Assembly (NCBI RefSeq): GCF_022808175.1 | Contig: NZ_JALGBX010000010.1 | Location: forward strand, 124,001-188,000 | Source of the DNA: Streptomyces sp. AP-93 | GTDB lineage: Bacteria; Actinomycetota; Actinomycetes; Streptomycetales; Streptomycetaceae | Length of the DNA: 64,000 nt | Direction: 5' to 3' | In this document: positions 7,540 through 15,372 of the stretch, piece by piece | How positions within the stretch are numbered: the first letter of the stretch is position 1 | Layout of the letters: each line of letters starts with the position of its first letter | Position numbers and translations under genes: made by a program | The notes under the pieces: model-generated | Told to the model about the DNA's origin: nothing | Databases searched by the model: none | Seen by the model: only the letters and a program-made list of their open reading frames with translations

Positions 7540-9168
7540 ATGCGCGGAGCCACCCACGCCAAGTGGGCCGCATGCGCGGCGGCCGTCGCCCTCGCGGCGA
7601 CCGCCTGCGGCGGCGGAAGCGACAGCGGCGCAGGCGGCGAAGCGGGAATCGTCAGCTCCTCGTGGGGTGACCCGCAGAACCCGCTGGAGCCGGCCAACAC
7701 CAACGAGGTCCAGGGCGGCAAGGTCCTCGACATGATCTTCCGGGGGCTCAAGCGATACGACCCCGAGACCGGCGAGGCGAAGAACTTCCTCGCCGAGAAG
7801 ATCGAGACCACCGACAGCCAGAACTTCACGATCACGCTGAAGGACGGCCTGAAGTTCAGCAACGACGAGCCGGTCACCGCGCAGTCCTTCGTGGACGCCT
7901 GGAACTACGGCGCGGACGTCACCAAGAAGCAGAACAACGCGCCCTTCTTCTCCGACATCGTCGGCTACGCGGACGTTCACCCCGAGAAGGGCGACCCCAA
8001 GGCCAAGACCATGTCCGGCCTGGTCGTCAAGGCCCCCAAGACCTTCACGGTCGCGCTCAAGGAGAAGTTCTCCACCTGGCCCGAGACCCTCGGCTACCAG
8101 GCGTTCTCCCCCCTGCCCAAGGCCTTCTTCACCGACCACGACGCCTGGCTGAAGAAGCCCGTCGGCAACGGCCCGTACACGGTGGACTCGTACACCAAGG
8201 GCACGGGCATGAAGCTGCGCAAGTGGGACGCCTACCCGGGCGAGGACAAGGCGGTCAACGGCGGAGTGGACCTGAAGGTCTACACCGACAACAACACCGC
8301 CTACACCGACCTGATCTCCGGCAACCTCGACCTGGTCGACGACATCCCGGCCCAGCAGCTGAAGAACGTCGCCAACGACCTCGGCGACCGCTACATCAAC
8401 CAGCCGGCCCTGATCATCCAGACCCTCACCTTCCCGCTGTACGACCCGCAGTGGAGCAAGGAGGGCATGGAGAAGGTCCGCCGCGGCATCTCGATGGCGA
8501 TCAACCGTGACGAGATCACCAAGCAGATCTTCCACGAGACCCGCACCCCGGCCAAGGACTGGACCTCACCGGCCCTCGGCGACAAGGGCGGCTTCTCCGC
8601 CACCGCCTGCGGTGAGGCCTGCTCCTTCAACCCCACCGAGTCCAAGAAGCTCATCCAGGAGGCCGGCGGACTGCCCGGCGGCAAGGTCACCTTGACGTCC
8701 AACGTCGACACCGGCTCGCACCGCGACTGGATGGACGCCGTCTGCAACAGCATCAACAACACGCTGGGCGAGGGCCCGGTCTGCACCGTCAACCCCATCG
8801 GCACCTTCGCCGACTTCAGGAACCAGCAGAGCAGCTTCAAGCTGACCGGCCCCTTCCGCTCCGGCTGGCAGGCCGACTACCCGCTGATCCAGAACTTCCT
8901 GGAGCCGCTGTACTACACCGGTGCCTCCTCGAACTACGGCAAGTTCAGCAACCCGGAGTTCGACAAGCTCATCGACGAGGCCAACCGGGAGAGCGACGCC
9001 GCCAAGGCGACGGCCACGTTCCAGGAGTCGGAGAAGATCCTCGCCGCCCAGATGCCGTCGATCCCGCTCTGGTACCAGAACGGCAGCGCGGGCCACTCGG
9101 AGCGCATCTCGGACGTGAAGCTCAACCAGTTCAGCGTTCCGGTGTACGACCAGATCAAGGTCAGCTGA
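7540..9168 (+). CDS. Oligopeptide ABC transporter substrate-binding lipoprotein (operon 2)
   Basis: Family 5 solute-binding lipoprotein of 542 residues, paralogous to that at 484 and starting with the same MRGAT motif. The lipobox ends AATAC, giving lipidation at Cys23. The start is ATG 7540, chosen because AGGAGG lies 7 bases upstream; a further in-frame start at 7516 would put extra charged residues before the signal peptide. A Cys pair near ATACGEACSF and VCNS...PVCTV distinguishes it from its paralogue, and divergence in the ligand-binding half suggests a different peptide preference. Confidence 0.93.
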   Translation: MRGATHAKWAACAAAVALAATACGGGSDSGAGGEAGIVSSSWGDPQNPLEPANTNEVQGGKVLDMIFRGLKRYDPETGEAKNFLAEKIETTDSQNFTITLKDGLKFSNDEPVTAQSFVDAWNYGADVTKKQNNAPFFSDIVGYADVHPEKGDPKAKTMSGLVVKAPKTFTVALKEKFSTWPETLGYQAFSPLPKAFFTDHDAWLKKPVGNGPYTVDSYTKGTGMKLRKWDAYPGEDKAVNGGVDLKVYTDNNTAYTDLISGNLDLVDDIPAQQLKNVANDLGDRYINQPALIIQTLTFPLYDPQWSKEGMEKVRRGISMAINRDEITKQIFHETRTPAKDWTSPALGDKGGFSATACGEACSFNPTESKKLIQEAGGLPGGKVTLTSNVDTGSHRDWMDAVCNSINNTLGEGPVCTVNPIGTFADFRNQQSSFKLTGPFRSGWQADYPLIQNFLEPLYYTGASSNYGKFSNPEFDKLIDEANRESDAAKATATFQESEKILAAQMPSIPLWYQNGSAGHSERISDVKLNQFSVPVYDQIKVS

Positions 9169-9199
9169 CCCTCCTCGCGGATCGAACCTGGAGCAGTCC

Positions 9200-10123
9200 A
9201 TGGGACGTTATGTGATCCGGCGACTGCTCCAGATGATCCCCGTGTTCATCGGCAGCACGTTCCTGATCTTCTTCATGGTGTACGCGCTCGGCGACCCGGT
9301 GGCCGCCCTCTTCGGTGACAAGGCCCCCGACCCCGCCACCGCCGCGCGCATCCGCAAGGACCTCTATCTCGACCAGCCCCTGTGGAAGCAGTACCTCCAC
9401 TACATGGGCCAGATCTTCCGGGGAGACTTCGGCACCGCCTTCAACGGCCAGAAGGTCACCGAGCTCATGGCCTCCGCCTTCCCGGTGACCCTGCGCCTGA
9501 CCATCGTTGCGATCGCGATCGAGATCGTCGTCGGCATCACCCTGGGCGTGATCAGCGGCCTGAAGCGCGGCAAGTCCATCGACACCAGCCTGCTGGTCCT
9601 CACCCTCGTGGTGATCTCGGTGCCCACCTTCGTGACGGGCTACCTGCTGCAGTACCTCTTCGGCGTCAAATGGGGCTGGGTACGGCCCACCGTCTCCCCG
9701 GACGCCCCCTTCAGCGAGCTGATCCTGCCCGGCATCGTCCTCGCGCTGGTCTCCCTCGCCTACGTCACCCGCCTCACCCGGACCTCCATCGCCGAGAACG
9801 TCAAGGCCGACTACGTCCGCACCGCCGTGGCCAAGGGACTGCCCCGGCGCCGGGTCATCACCCGCCACCTGCTGCGCAACTCCCTGATCCCGGTCGTCAC
9901 CTTCATCGGCACCGACATCGGCGCCCTGATGGGCGGAGCCATCGTCACCGAGCGGATCTTCAACATCCACGGCGTCGGCTACCAGCTCTACCAGGGCATC
10001 CTGCGCAACAACTCCCCGACGGTGGTCGGCTTCGTGACCATCCTCGTGATCGTCTTCCTGCTGGCGAACCTGCTCGTCGACCTGCTCTACGCGGTCCTGG
10101 ACCCGAGGATCCGTTATGCCTGA
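9200..10123 (+). CDS. Peptide ABC transporter permease, DppB/OppB type (operon 2)
   Basis: 307-residue permease with the MGRYVIRRLLQMIP opening helix and the ATPase-docking loop DYVRTAVAKGLPRRRV. It is colinear with the permease at 2210 and preceded by GGAG. The end overlaps the next gene (ATGCCTGA, 8 bases), again implying coupled translation. Confidence 0.93.
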   Translation: MGRYVIRRLLQMIPVFIGSTFLIFFMVYALGDPVAALFGDKAPDPATAARIRKDLYLDQPLWKQYLHYMGQIFRGDFGTAFNGQKVTELMASAFPVTLRLTIVAIAIEIVVGITLGVISGLKRGKSIDTSLLVLTLVVISVPTFVTGYLLQYLFGVKWGWVRPTVSPDAPFSELILPGIVLALVSLAYVTRLTRTSIAENVKADYVRTAVAKGLPRRRVITRHLLRNSLIPVVTFIGTDIGALMGGAIVTERIFNIHGVGYQLYQGILRNNSPTVVGFVTILVIVFLLANLLVDLLYAVLDPRIRYA

Positions 10124-11150
10124 GCCCGATCCCGAGCGCCCCGCCTACGATCCGCTGGGACCCGGCCCCCACGAGTCCATCGCCCCCACCGGCCAGGGAG
10201 GAGCCATGGATCTCGCCCTGGAGGAGGCCGAGAGCCTGGAGAAGGAGCTCGGCGGCCCTCCCGCGGGCCCCCAGGAGCTGCATCCATCAGCCGCCTCCGG
10301 CGGACGGGCACGCTCCCTGTGGTCCGACGCCTGGCACCAGCTGCGCCGCAACCCGGTCTTCCTCGTCTCCACGCTGCTGATCCTCTTCCTCGTGGTCATC
10401 TCCATCTGGCCCCAGCTCATCGCGAGCGGCGACCCGCTCCAGTGCGACCTGTCCAAATCGCAGCAGGGCTCCTCCCCGGGCCACCCCTTCGGCTACGACA
10501 CCCAGGGCTGCGACGTGTACACCCGCACCGTCTACGGGGCCCGCGCCTCCATCACCGTGGGCATCTGCGCCACCCTCGGCGCGGCCCTCCTCGGCTCCGC
10601 GCTCGGCGGGCTCGCCGGGTTCTTCGGCGGCTGGGGCGACGCACTGCTCTCCCGGGTCGCCGACATCTTCTTCGGCATCCCCGTGGTCCTCGGCGGCCTG
10701 GTCTTCCTGTCCGTGGTCACCAGCACCACCGTCTGGCCCGTCGTCGGCTTCATCGTGCTGCTCGGCTGGCCCCAACTGGCCCGCATCGCCCGCGGCTCGG
10801 TCATCACCGCCAAACAGAACGACTACGTCCAGGCCGCGCGGGCGCTCGGCGCCAGCAATGCCCGGATGCTGCTGCGGCACGTGGCGCCCAACGCCATCGC
10901 ACCCGTCATCGTCGTCGCCACCATCGCGCTCGGCACCTACATCGCCCTGGAAGCCACCCTGTCCTTCCTCGGCGTGGGCCTGCGCCCGCCGACGGTCTCC
11001 TGGGGCATCGACATCTCCAACGCCGCCTCCCAGATCCGCAACGCCCCGCACATGCTGCTGTATCCGGCGGGCGCGCTCAGCATCACCGTGCTCGCGTTCA
11101 TCATGCTCGGCGACGCGGTGCGCGACGCCCTCGACCCCAAACTGCGCTGA
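10116..11150 (+). CDS. Peptide ABC transporter permease, DppC/OppC type (operon 2)
   Basis: Second permease, 344 residues from ATG 10116, which overlaps the previous stop. An in-frame ATG at 10206 follows a very strong GGGAGGAG site and would give 314 residues beginning MDLALEEAESLEKEL; given the low-complexity Pro-rich extra 30 residues, 10206 may be the main start. The core shows the same domains as the operon 1 partner: cytoplasmic segment ARSLWSDAWHQLRRNPVF, membrane helices, loop DYVQAARALGAS. Confidence 0.92.
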   Translation: MPEPDPERPAYDPLGPGPHESIAPTGQGGAMDLALEEAESLEKELGGPPAGPQELHPSAASGGRARSLWSDAWHQLRRNPVFLVSTLLILFLVVISIWPQLIASGDPLQCDLSKSQQGSSPGHPFGYDTQGCDVYTRTVYGARASITVGICATLGAALLGSALGGLAGFFGGWGDALLSRVADIFFGIPVVLGGLVFLSVVTSTTVWPVVGFIVLLGWPQLARIARGSVITAKQNDYVQAARALGASNARMLLRHVAPNAIAPVIVVATIALGTYIALEATLSFLGVGLRPPTVSWGIDISNAASQIRNAPHMLLYPAGALSITVLAFIMLGDAVRDALDPKLR

Positions 11151-11162
11151 GGAGCCCCGCAC

Positions 11163-12137
11163 ATGCTGCTCGAAGTGCGCGATCTGCACGTGGAATTCAA
11201 GACGCGGGACGGAGTCGCCAAGGCCGTCAACGGGGTCAACTACTCCGTGGCCGAGGGCGAGACCCTCGCCGTGCTCGGCGAGTCCGGTTCCGGCAAGTCG
11301 GTCACCGCCCAGGCCGTCATGGGCATCCTCGACATGCCGCCGGGCCGCATCGCGGGCGGCGAGATCCTCTTCAAGGGCACAGACCTGCTGAAGATGAAGG
11401 AGGAGGAGCGCAGGAAGGTCCGCGGCGCCGAGATGGCCATGATCTTCCAGGACGCCCTGTCCTCCCTCAACCCGGTCCTGAGCGTCGGCGCGCAGCTCGG
11501 CGAGATGTACGAGGTCCACCGCGGGATGTCCCGCAAGGACGCCCGGAACAAGGCCGTCGAGCTGATGGACCGGGTGAAGATCCCGGCGGCGCGCGAGCGG
11601 GTGGGGGACTACCCGCACCAGTTCTCCGGCGGCATGCGCCAGCGCATCATGATCGCCATGGCAATGGCCCTCGAACCCTCGCTCATCATCGCGGACGAGC
11701 CGACCACGGCCCTGGACGTCACCGTCCAGGCCCAGGTCATGGACCTGCTCGCGGAGCTCCAGCGCGAGCTGAACATGGGCCTGATCCTGATCACCCACGA
11801 CCTCGGCGTCGTCGCCGACGTGGCCGACAAGATCGCCGTCATGTACGCGGGCCGGATCGTCGAGGCAGCCCCCGTTCACGAGATCTACAAGCGCCCGGCC
11901 CACCCGTACACCCGCGGCCTGCTGGACTCGATCCCGCGCCTGGACCAGAAGGGCCAGGAGCTCTACGCCATCAAGGGCCTGCCGCCCAACCTGCTCGCCA
12001 TCCCGCCCGGCTGCGCCTTCAACCCGCGCTGCCCGATGGCCCAGGCCGTCTGCCGCCTCGACGTACCGCCGCTGGCCGAGGTCGCACCGGACCGCGCCAG
12101 TGCGTGCTTCTTCTGGAAGGAGTGCCTCGGTGGCTGA
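11163..12137 (+). CDS. Peptide ABC transporter ATPase, DppD/OppD type (operon 2)
   Basis: 324 residues, starting directly at the ABC domain (MLLEVRDLHVEFKT) and lacking the 16-residue leader of the operon 1 homologue. Walker A GESGSGKS, signature SGGMRQR, Walker B LIIADEP, and C-terminal cysteines (FNPRCPMAQAVC, SACFFW). From about 11790 onward the DNA is almost the same as 4810-5050, including silent sites. Confidence 0.94.
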   Translation: MLLEVRDLHVEFKTRDGVAKAVNGVNYSVAEGETLAVLGESGSGKSVTAQAVMGILDMPPGRIAGGEILFKGTDLLKMKEEERRKVRGAEMAMIFQDALSSLNPVLSVGAQLGEMYEVHRGMSRKDARNKAVELMDRVKIPAARERVGDYPHQFSGGMRQRIMIAMAMALEPSLIIADEPTTALDVTVQAQVMDLLAELQRELNMGLILITHDLGVVADVADKIAVMYAGRIVEAAPVHEIYKRPAHPYTRGLLDSIPRLDQKGQELYAIKGLPPNLLAIPPGCAFNPRCPMAQAVCRLDVPPLAEVAPDRASACFFWKECLGG

Positions 12138-13191
12138 GTCCATCCTCGTGGTGGAGGACCTGGTCAAGCACTACCCGCTGACCCGGGGCATCCTCTTCAA
12201 GAAGCGGGTCGGCGCCGTCAAGGCCGTCGACGGGGTCTCCTTCGACCTGCGGGCCGGCGAAACCCTCGGCATCGTCGGGGAGTCGGGCTGCGGCAAGTCC
12301 ACCGTCGCCAAGATGCTGGTCAACCTCGAACGCCCGACGGCGGGGGCGATCAGGTACAAGGGCGAGGACCTCGCCAAGCTGTCGGCCAAGGCCCTCAAGT
12401 CCGTGCGCCGCAACATCCAGATGGTGTTCCAGGACCCGTACACCTCGCTGAACCCGCGCATGACCGTCGGCGACATCATCGGCGAGCCCTACGAGATCCA
12501 CCCCGAGGTGGCCCCCAAGGGTGACCGGCGCCGCAAGGTCCAGGAGCTCCTGGACGTCGTCGGCCTCAACCCGGAGTACATCAACCGGTACCCGCACCAG
12601 TTCTCCGGCGGCCAGCGCCAGCGCATCGGCATCGCCCGCGGCCTCGCCCTCCAGCCCGAGATCATCGTCGCCGACGAGCCCGTCTCCGCCCTCGACGTCT
12701 CCGTCCAGGCCCAGGTGGTCAACCTCCTGGAGCGCCTGCAGGACGAGTTCAACCTCTCCTACGTGTTCATCGCGCACGACCTCTCGATCGTCCGGCACAT
12801 CTCCGACCGGGTCGGCGTCATGTACCTGGGCCGGATCGTCGAGATCGGCACCGACACCCAGATCTACGACCACCCCACCCACCCCTACACGCAGGCCCTG
12901 CTCTCCGCCGTCCCGGTGCCCGACCCGGCCGCCCGCGCGGGCCGCGACCGGATCATCCTCTCCGGCGACGTCCCCTCCCCGGCCAACCCGCCGTCGGGCT
13001 GCCGCTTCCGCACCCGCTGCTGGAAGGCCGAGGCGCGCTGCGCGTCGGAGGTCCCGCTCCTGGAGATCCCGGCGTTCCTCCCCGGCGGCCCGGCGGCCCA
13101 CCCCTCGGCCTGCCATTTCGCATCAGAGCGGGTGGTCCTTCCGCCGGGCCCGCCGCCCGCACCGCCGTCGGGATGGCCGACCAAGGAGTGA
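12130..13191 (+). CDS. Peptide ABC transporter ATPase, DppF/OppF type (operon 2)
   Basis: 353 residues from GTG 12130, which overlaps the preceding stop (GTGGCTGA, the same arrangement as ATGGCTGA in operon 1) and has GGAAGGAG 8 bases upstream. Walker A GESGCGKS, signature SGGQRQR, Walker B IIVADEP, and extension CRFRTRCWKAEARC. The C-terminus is Pro-rich (PPGPPPAPPS), unlike the operon 1 homologue. Last gene of the importer operon. Confidence 0.93.
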   Translation: MAESILVVEDLVKHYPLTRGILFKKRVGAVKAVDGVSFDLRAGETLGIVGESGCGKSTVAKMLVNLERPTAGAIRYKGEDLAKLSAKALKSVRRNIQMVFQDPYTSLNPRMTVGDIIGEPYEIHPEVAPKGDRRRKVQELLDVVGLNPEYINRYPHQFSGGQRQRIGIARGLALQPEIIVADEPVSALDVSVQAQVVNLLERLQDEFNLSYVFIAHDLSIVRHISDRVGVMYLGRIVEIGTDTQIYDHPTHPYTQALLSAVPVPDPAARAGRDRIILSGDVPSPANPPSGCRFRTRCWKAEARCASEVPLLEIPAFLPGGPAAHPSACHFASERVVLPPGPPPAPPSGWPTKE

Positions 13192-13551
13192 GCTCCGGGC
13201 CCCCGGCACCGCTCATTTCTCGCCACAGCTGTGAACGGCTCCACGGTTTCCTCACAACTCGGTTTACACGCAGGCAACTTGACCGTTTCTGTCCCGAGAT
13301 CTGGGCCGGGCAGCCTGGATCCCGTGCGGCCGTGCGGGTGCCGACAGCCGGCCGGGGAGGCGTACAGCGTCCCCGGCCGGCACTCCTGTGACCCCGGACA
13401 TGCGCGGCGTGCGCCCCTCGTGCTGCCGGAATCGATCGATGTGGTGGTACGGATAGTTATGATCCGTAGCGCACGGTGGGTATGACTCTGCCGAGCACCG
13501 AGTTGCGAGTACGCGAACCCGATGTCCGCTCGACGTGGAGGTGAAACAGCC
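13192..13551 (+). promoter_or_regulatory. Gap after importer operon 2: terminator and promoter of small membrane gene
   Basis: About 360 bases with no convincing gene. A 12-bp stem hairpin (13347-13358 with 13370-13381, 11-nt loop) is the likely operon terminator. Downstream, around 13450-13490, is an AT-richer patch (GGATAGTTATGATCC) that could hold a promoter for the next gene. The site GGAGGTG at 13537-13543 precedes GTG 13552. Confidence 0.45.
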
Positions 13552-13746
13552 GTGGCACTATCGATCTCGGCCGTGGTGCTGCTGGCAGTAATCGTCTTCC
13601 TGCTGGTCCGGCGTTCGGGCCTGAAGGCGGGTCACGCAGTGGTCTGTGTACTGCTCGGCTTCTATCTGGCGAGCTCGACCGTGGCTCCGACGCTCTCCCA
13701 GCTGACTAACAACGTGGCGAGCATGATCAGCGGCCTCAAGTTCTAA
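13552..13746 (+). CDS. Small two-helix membrane protein, unknown function
   Basis: 64 residues from GTG 13552, chosen for the GGAGGTG ribosome site 8-9 bases upstream. A hydrophobic helix (SAVVLLAVIVFLLV), a short basic turn (RRSGLKAGH), a second hydrophobic helix (VVCVLLGFYLASS) and a polar C-terminus are visible. I do not recognise a named family. It stands alone between the importer operon and mshB. Confidence 0.75.
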   Translation: MALSISAVVLLAVIVFLLVRRSGLKAGHAVVCVLLGFYLASSTVAPTLSQLTNNVASMISGLKF

Positions 13747-13821
13747 GCCGCCGCGAGGCCCGCGGCGCAGGCCGCCGTGCGGGGTTGCGGGTGGCGGGTC
13801 CGCCGTTCTTCGGCACGGTCG

Positions 13822-13837
13822 TAGGGTGACCCCCATG
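13822..13837 (+). promoter_or_regulatory. Leaderless-type promoter -10 box of mshB
   Basis: TAGGGT at 13822-13827 lies seven bases before ATG 13835 and no Shine-Dalgarno site is present, the pattern of Streptomyces genes transcribed from the A of their start codon. Confidence 0.55.
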
Positions 13838-14743
13838 AACGGTCTTCCCGCCCGTCGGCTCCTGCTCGTGCACGCGCACCCGGACGACGAGTCGATCAAC
13901 AACGGCGTCACCATGGCCAAGTACGCGGCCGAGGGCGTCCATGTCGCGTTGGTGACCTGCACGCTCGGCGAGGAGGGTGAGGTCATCCCGCCCGGACTCG
14001 CCCACCTGACGGCCGACCGCGACGACACCCTCGGTGCCCACCGCATCGGCGAGCTCGCCGAGGCCATGCGCGAACTGGGCGTCGCCGACCACCGCTTCCT
14101 CGGCGGCCCCGGCCGCTTCCGCGACTCCGGGATGATGGGCGCCGAACAGAACCGCCGGCCCGGCGCCTTCTGGTCCGCCGACGTGGACGAGGCCGCGGGG
14201 TACCTCGTGGAGGTGATCCGCGAACTGCGCCCCCAGGTCCTCGTCACCTACGACCCGGACGGCGGCTACGGCCACCCCGACCACATCCAGGCCCACCGCG
14301 TCGCCACCCGCGCCGCCGAACTGGCCGCGGAGCCCACCTACCGCCGTGACCTCGGCGCACCGCACGCCATCGAGAAGTTCTACTGGAACCGCGTCCCGCG
14401 CACGGTCGTCGAGGAGGGCTTCGCCCGGCTGCGCGAGGCCGGGAGCGAGGTGCCCTTCCCGGCGCCGGCCGCACCGGACGACGTGCCGGGCGTGGTGGCC
14501 GACGAGCGGATCACCGCCGAGATCGGCGGGGACGAGGCCGCGGAGCAGGCGTTCGTGGCCGCCAAGACCGCCGCGATGCGCGCCCATGCCACCCAGATCG
14601 CGGTGGACGGGCCCTTCTTCGCGCTCTCCAACGACCTGGCGCAGCCGCTGTTCACCCACGAGTACTACGAGTTGGCCGCCGGCCGGCCGGGCGTCCCGGC
14701 GGGCGAGCGCGAGCGCGACCTCTTCGCGGGGGTGCGGGCATGA
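13835..14743 (+). CDS. mshB: MshB, N-acetyl-GlcN-Ins deacetylase (mycothiol biosynthesis)
   Basis: Zinc-dependent deacetylase of the LmbE family, 302 residues, that removes acetate from GlcNAc-inositol to give GlcN-inositol, the second step specific to mycothiol, the main thiol of actinomycetes. The metal site motif AHPDDE near residue 15 and the later GHPDH motif are intact, as is YDPDGGYGHPDH. Start ATG 13835 fits a leaderless promoter; a GTG three codons upstream overlaps the -10 box and is unlikely. The next gene overlaps its stop by 4 bases. Confidence 0.93.
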   Translation: MNGLPARRLLLVHAHPDDESINNGVTMAKYAAEGVHVALVTCTLGEEGEVIPPGLAHLTADRDDTLGAHRIGELAEAMRELGVADHRFLGGPGRFRDSGMMGAEQNRRPGAFWSADVDEAAGYLVEVIRELRPQVLVTYDPDGGYGHPDHIQAHRVATRAAELAAEPTYRRDLGAPHAIEKFYWNRVPRTVVEEGFARLREAGSEVPFPAPAAPDDVPGVVADERITAEIGGDEAAEQAFVAAKTAAMRAHATQIAVDGPFFALSNDLAQPLFTHEYYELAAGRPGVPAGERERDLFAGVRA

Positions 14744-15135
14744 CCGGGCCGCCGTGGACCATGGGGAACGGGGGGCGGATCGCCGCCCTGCTGGGCCTGT
14801 TGGCGGCGGGGGTGCTGACCGGCGCGGCCGGCTGGCTCGTCGTCGACCTGTGGTTCCCGGGCGGACTGGTGCTGGCGCTCCTCGCGCTCTTCGGCCTGTT
14901 CCTCGGCGGCCGGATCGCGCTGGGCACCGGCATCGGGGTGGGAGCGGCCACCGGTGGCTGGTTCCTCGCCTACGTGATCCTCGGTGTGCCCCGGCCCGAA
15001 GGGGACTTCCTGCTCGGTTCGTCCGGAATCGGCATGTACGCCTACCTTTTGGGTGGAGTGGTGCTCGCTGTGATCTGCGCCACGATGAGCTTCCCCGCGG
15101 ACCGGCCGCTTTCGGCCGCCGGGAACGCCAAGTGA
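14740..15135 (+). CDS. DUF6113-type small membrane protein
   Basis: 131 residues with four predicted membrane helices (IAALLGLLAAGVLTGAAG, VLALLALFGLFLGG, GVGAATGGWFLAYVILG, YLLGGVVLAVICATM). Its ATG overlaps the mshB stop (ATGA), so the two are cotranscribed. Membership of the DUF6113 family is recalled from the pattern and genomic position after mshB; function unknown. Confidence 0.8.
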   Translation: MTGPPWTMGNGGRIAALLGLLAAGVLTGAAGWLVVDLWFPGGLVLALLALFGLFLGGRIALGTGIGVGAATGGWFLAYVILGVPRPEGDFLLGSSGIGMYAYLLGGVVLAVICATMSFPADRPLSAAGNAK

Positions 15136-15372
15136 CGCGGCGTCGGCCGCGCGCGACGCCTTGACGAGCGGGTCGGGCGGTGCTGCATCGGACCCCCCGC
15201 AGCCCGGCGCCACGTGCTCGGGGAGTGCACGCAAGGGGCGCACGGGAGATCAAGGGGAACCCTTCGTTCCCGGCGGCCGGGTGCGTGCGGGCGGCGGCCA
15301 GTATGGTGGACCGGCCGCCGAGCTGCCCGCGCACGCTATGACGGGCGGCGGAGCCGATCGGGAGAACCTGCC

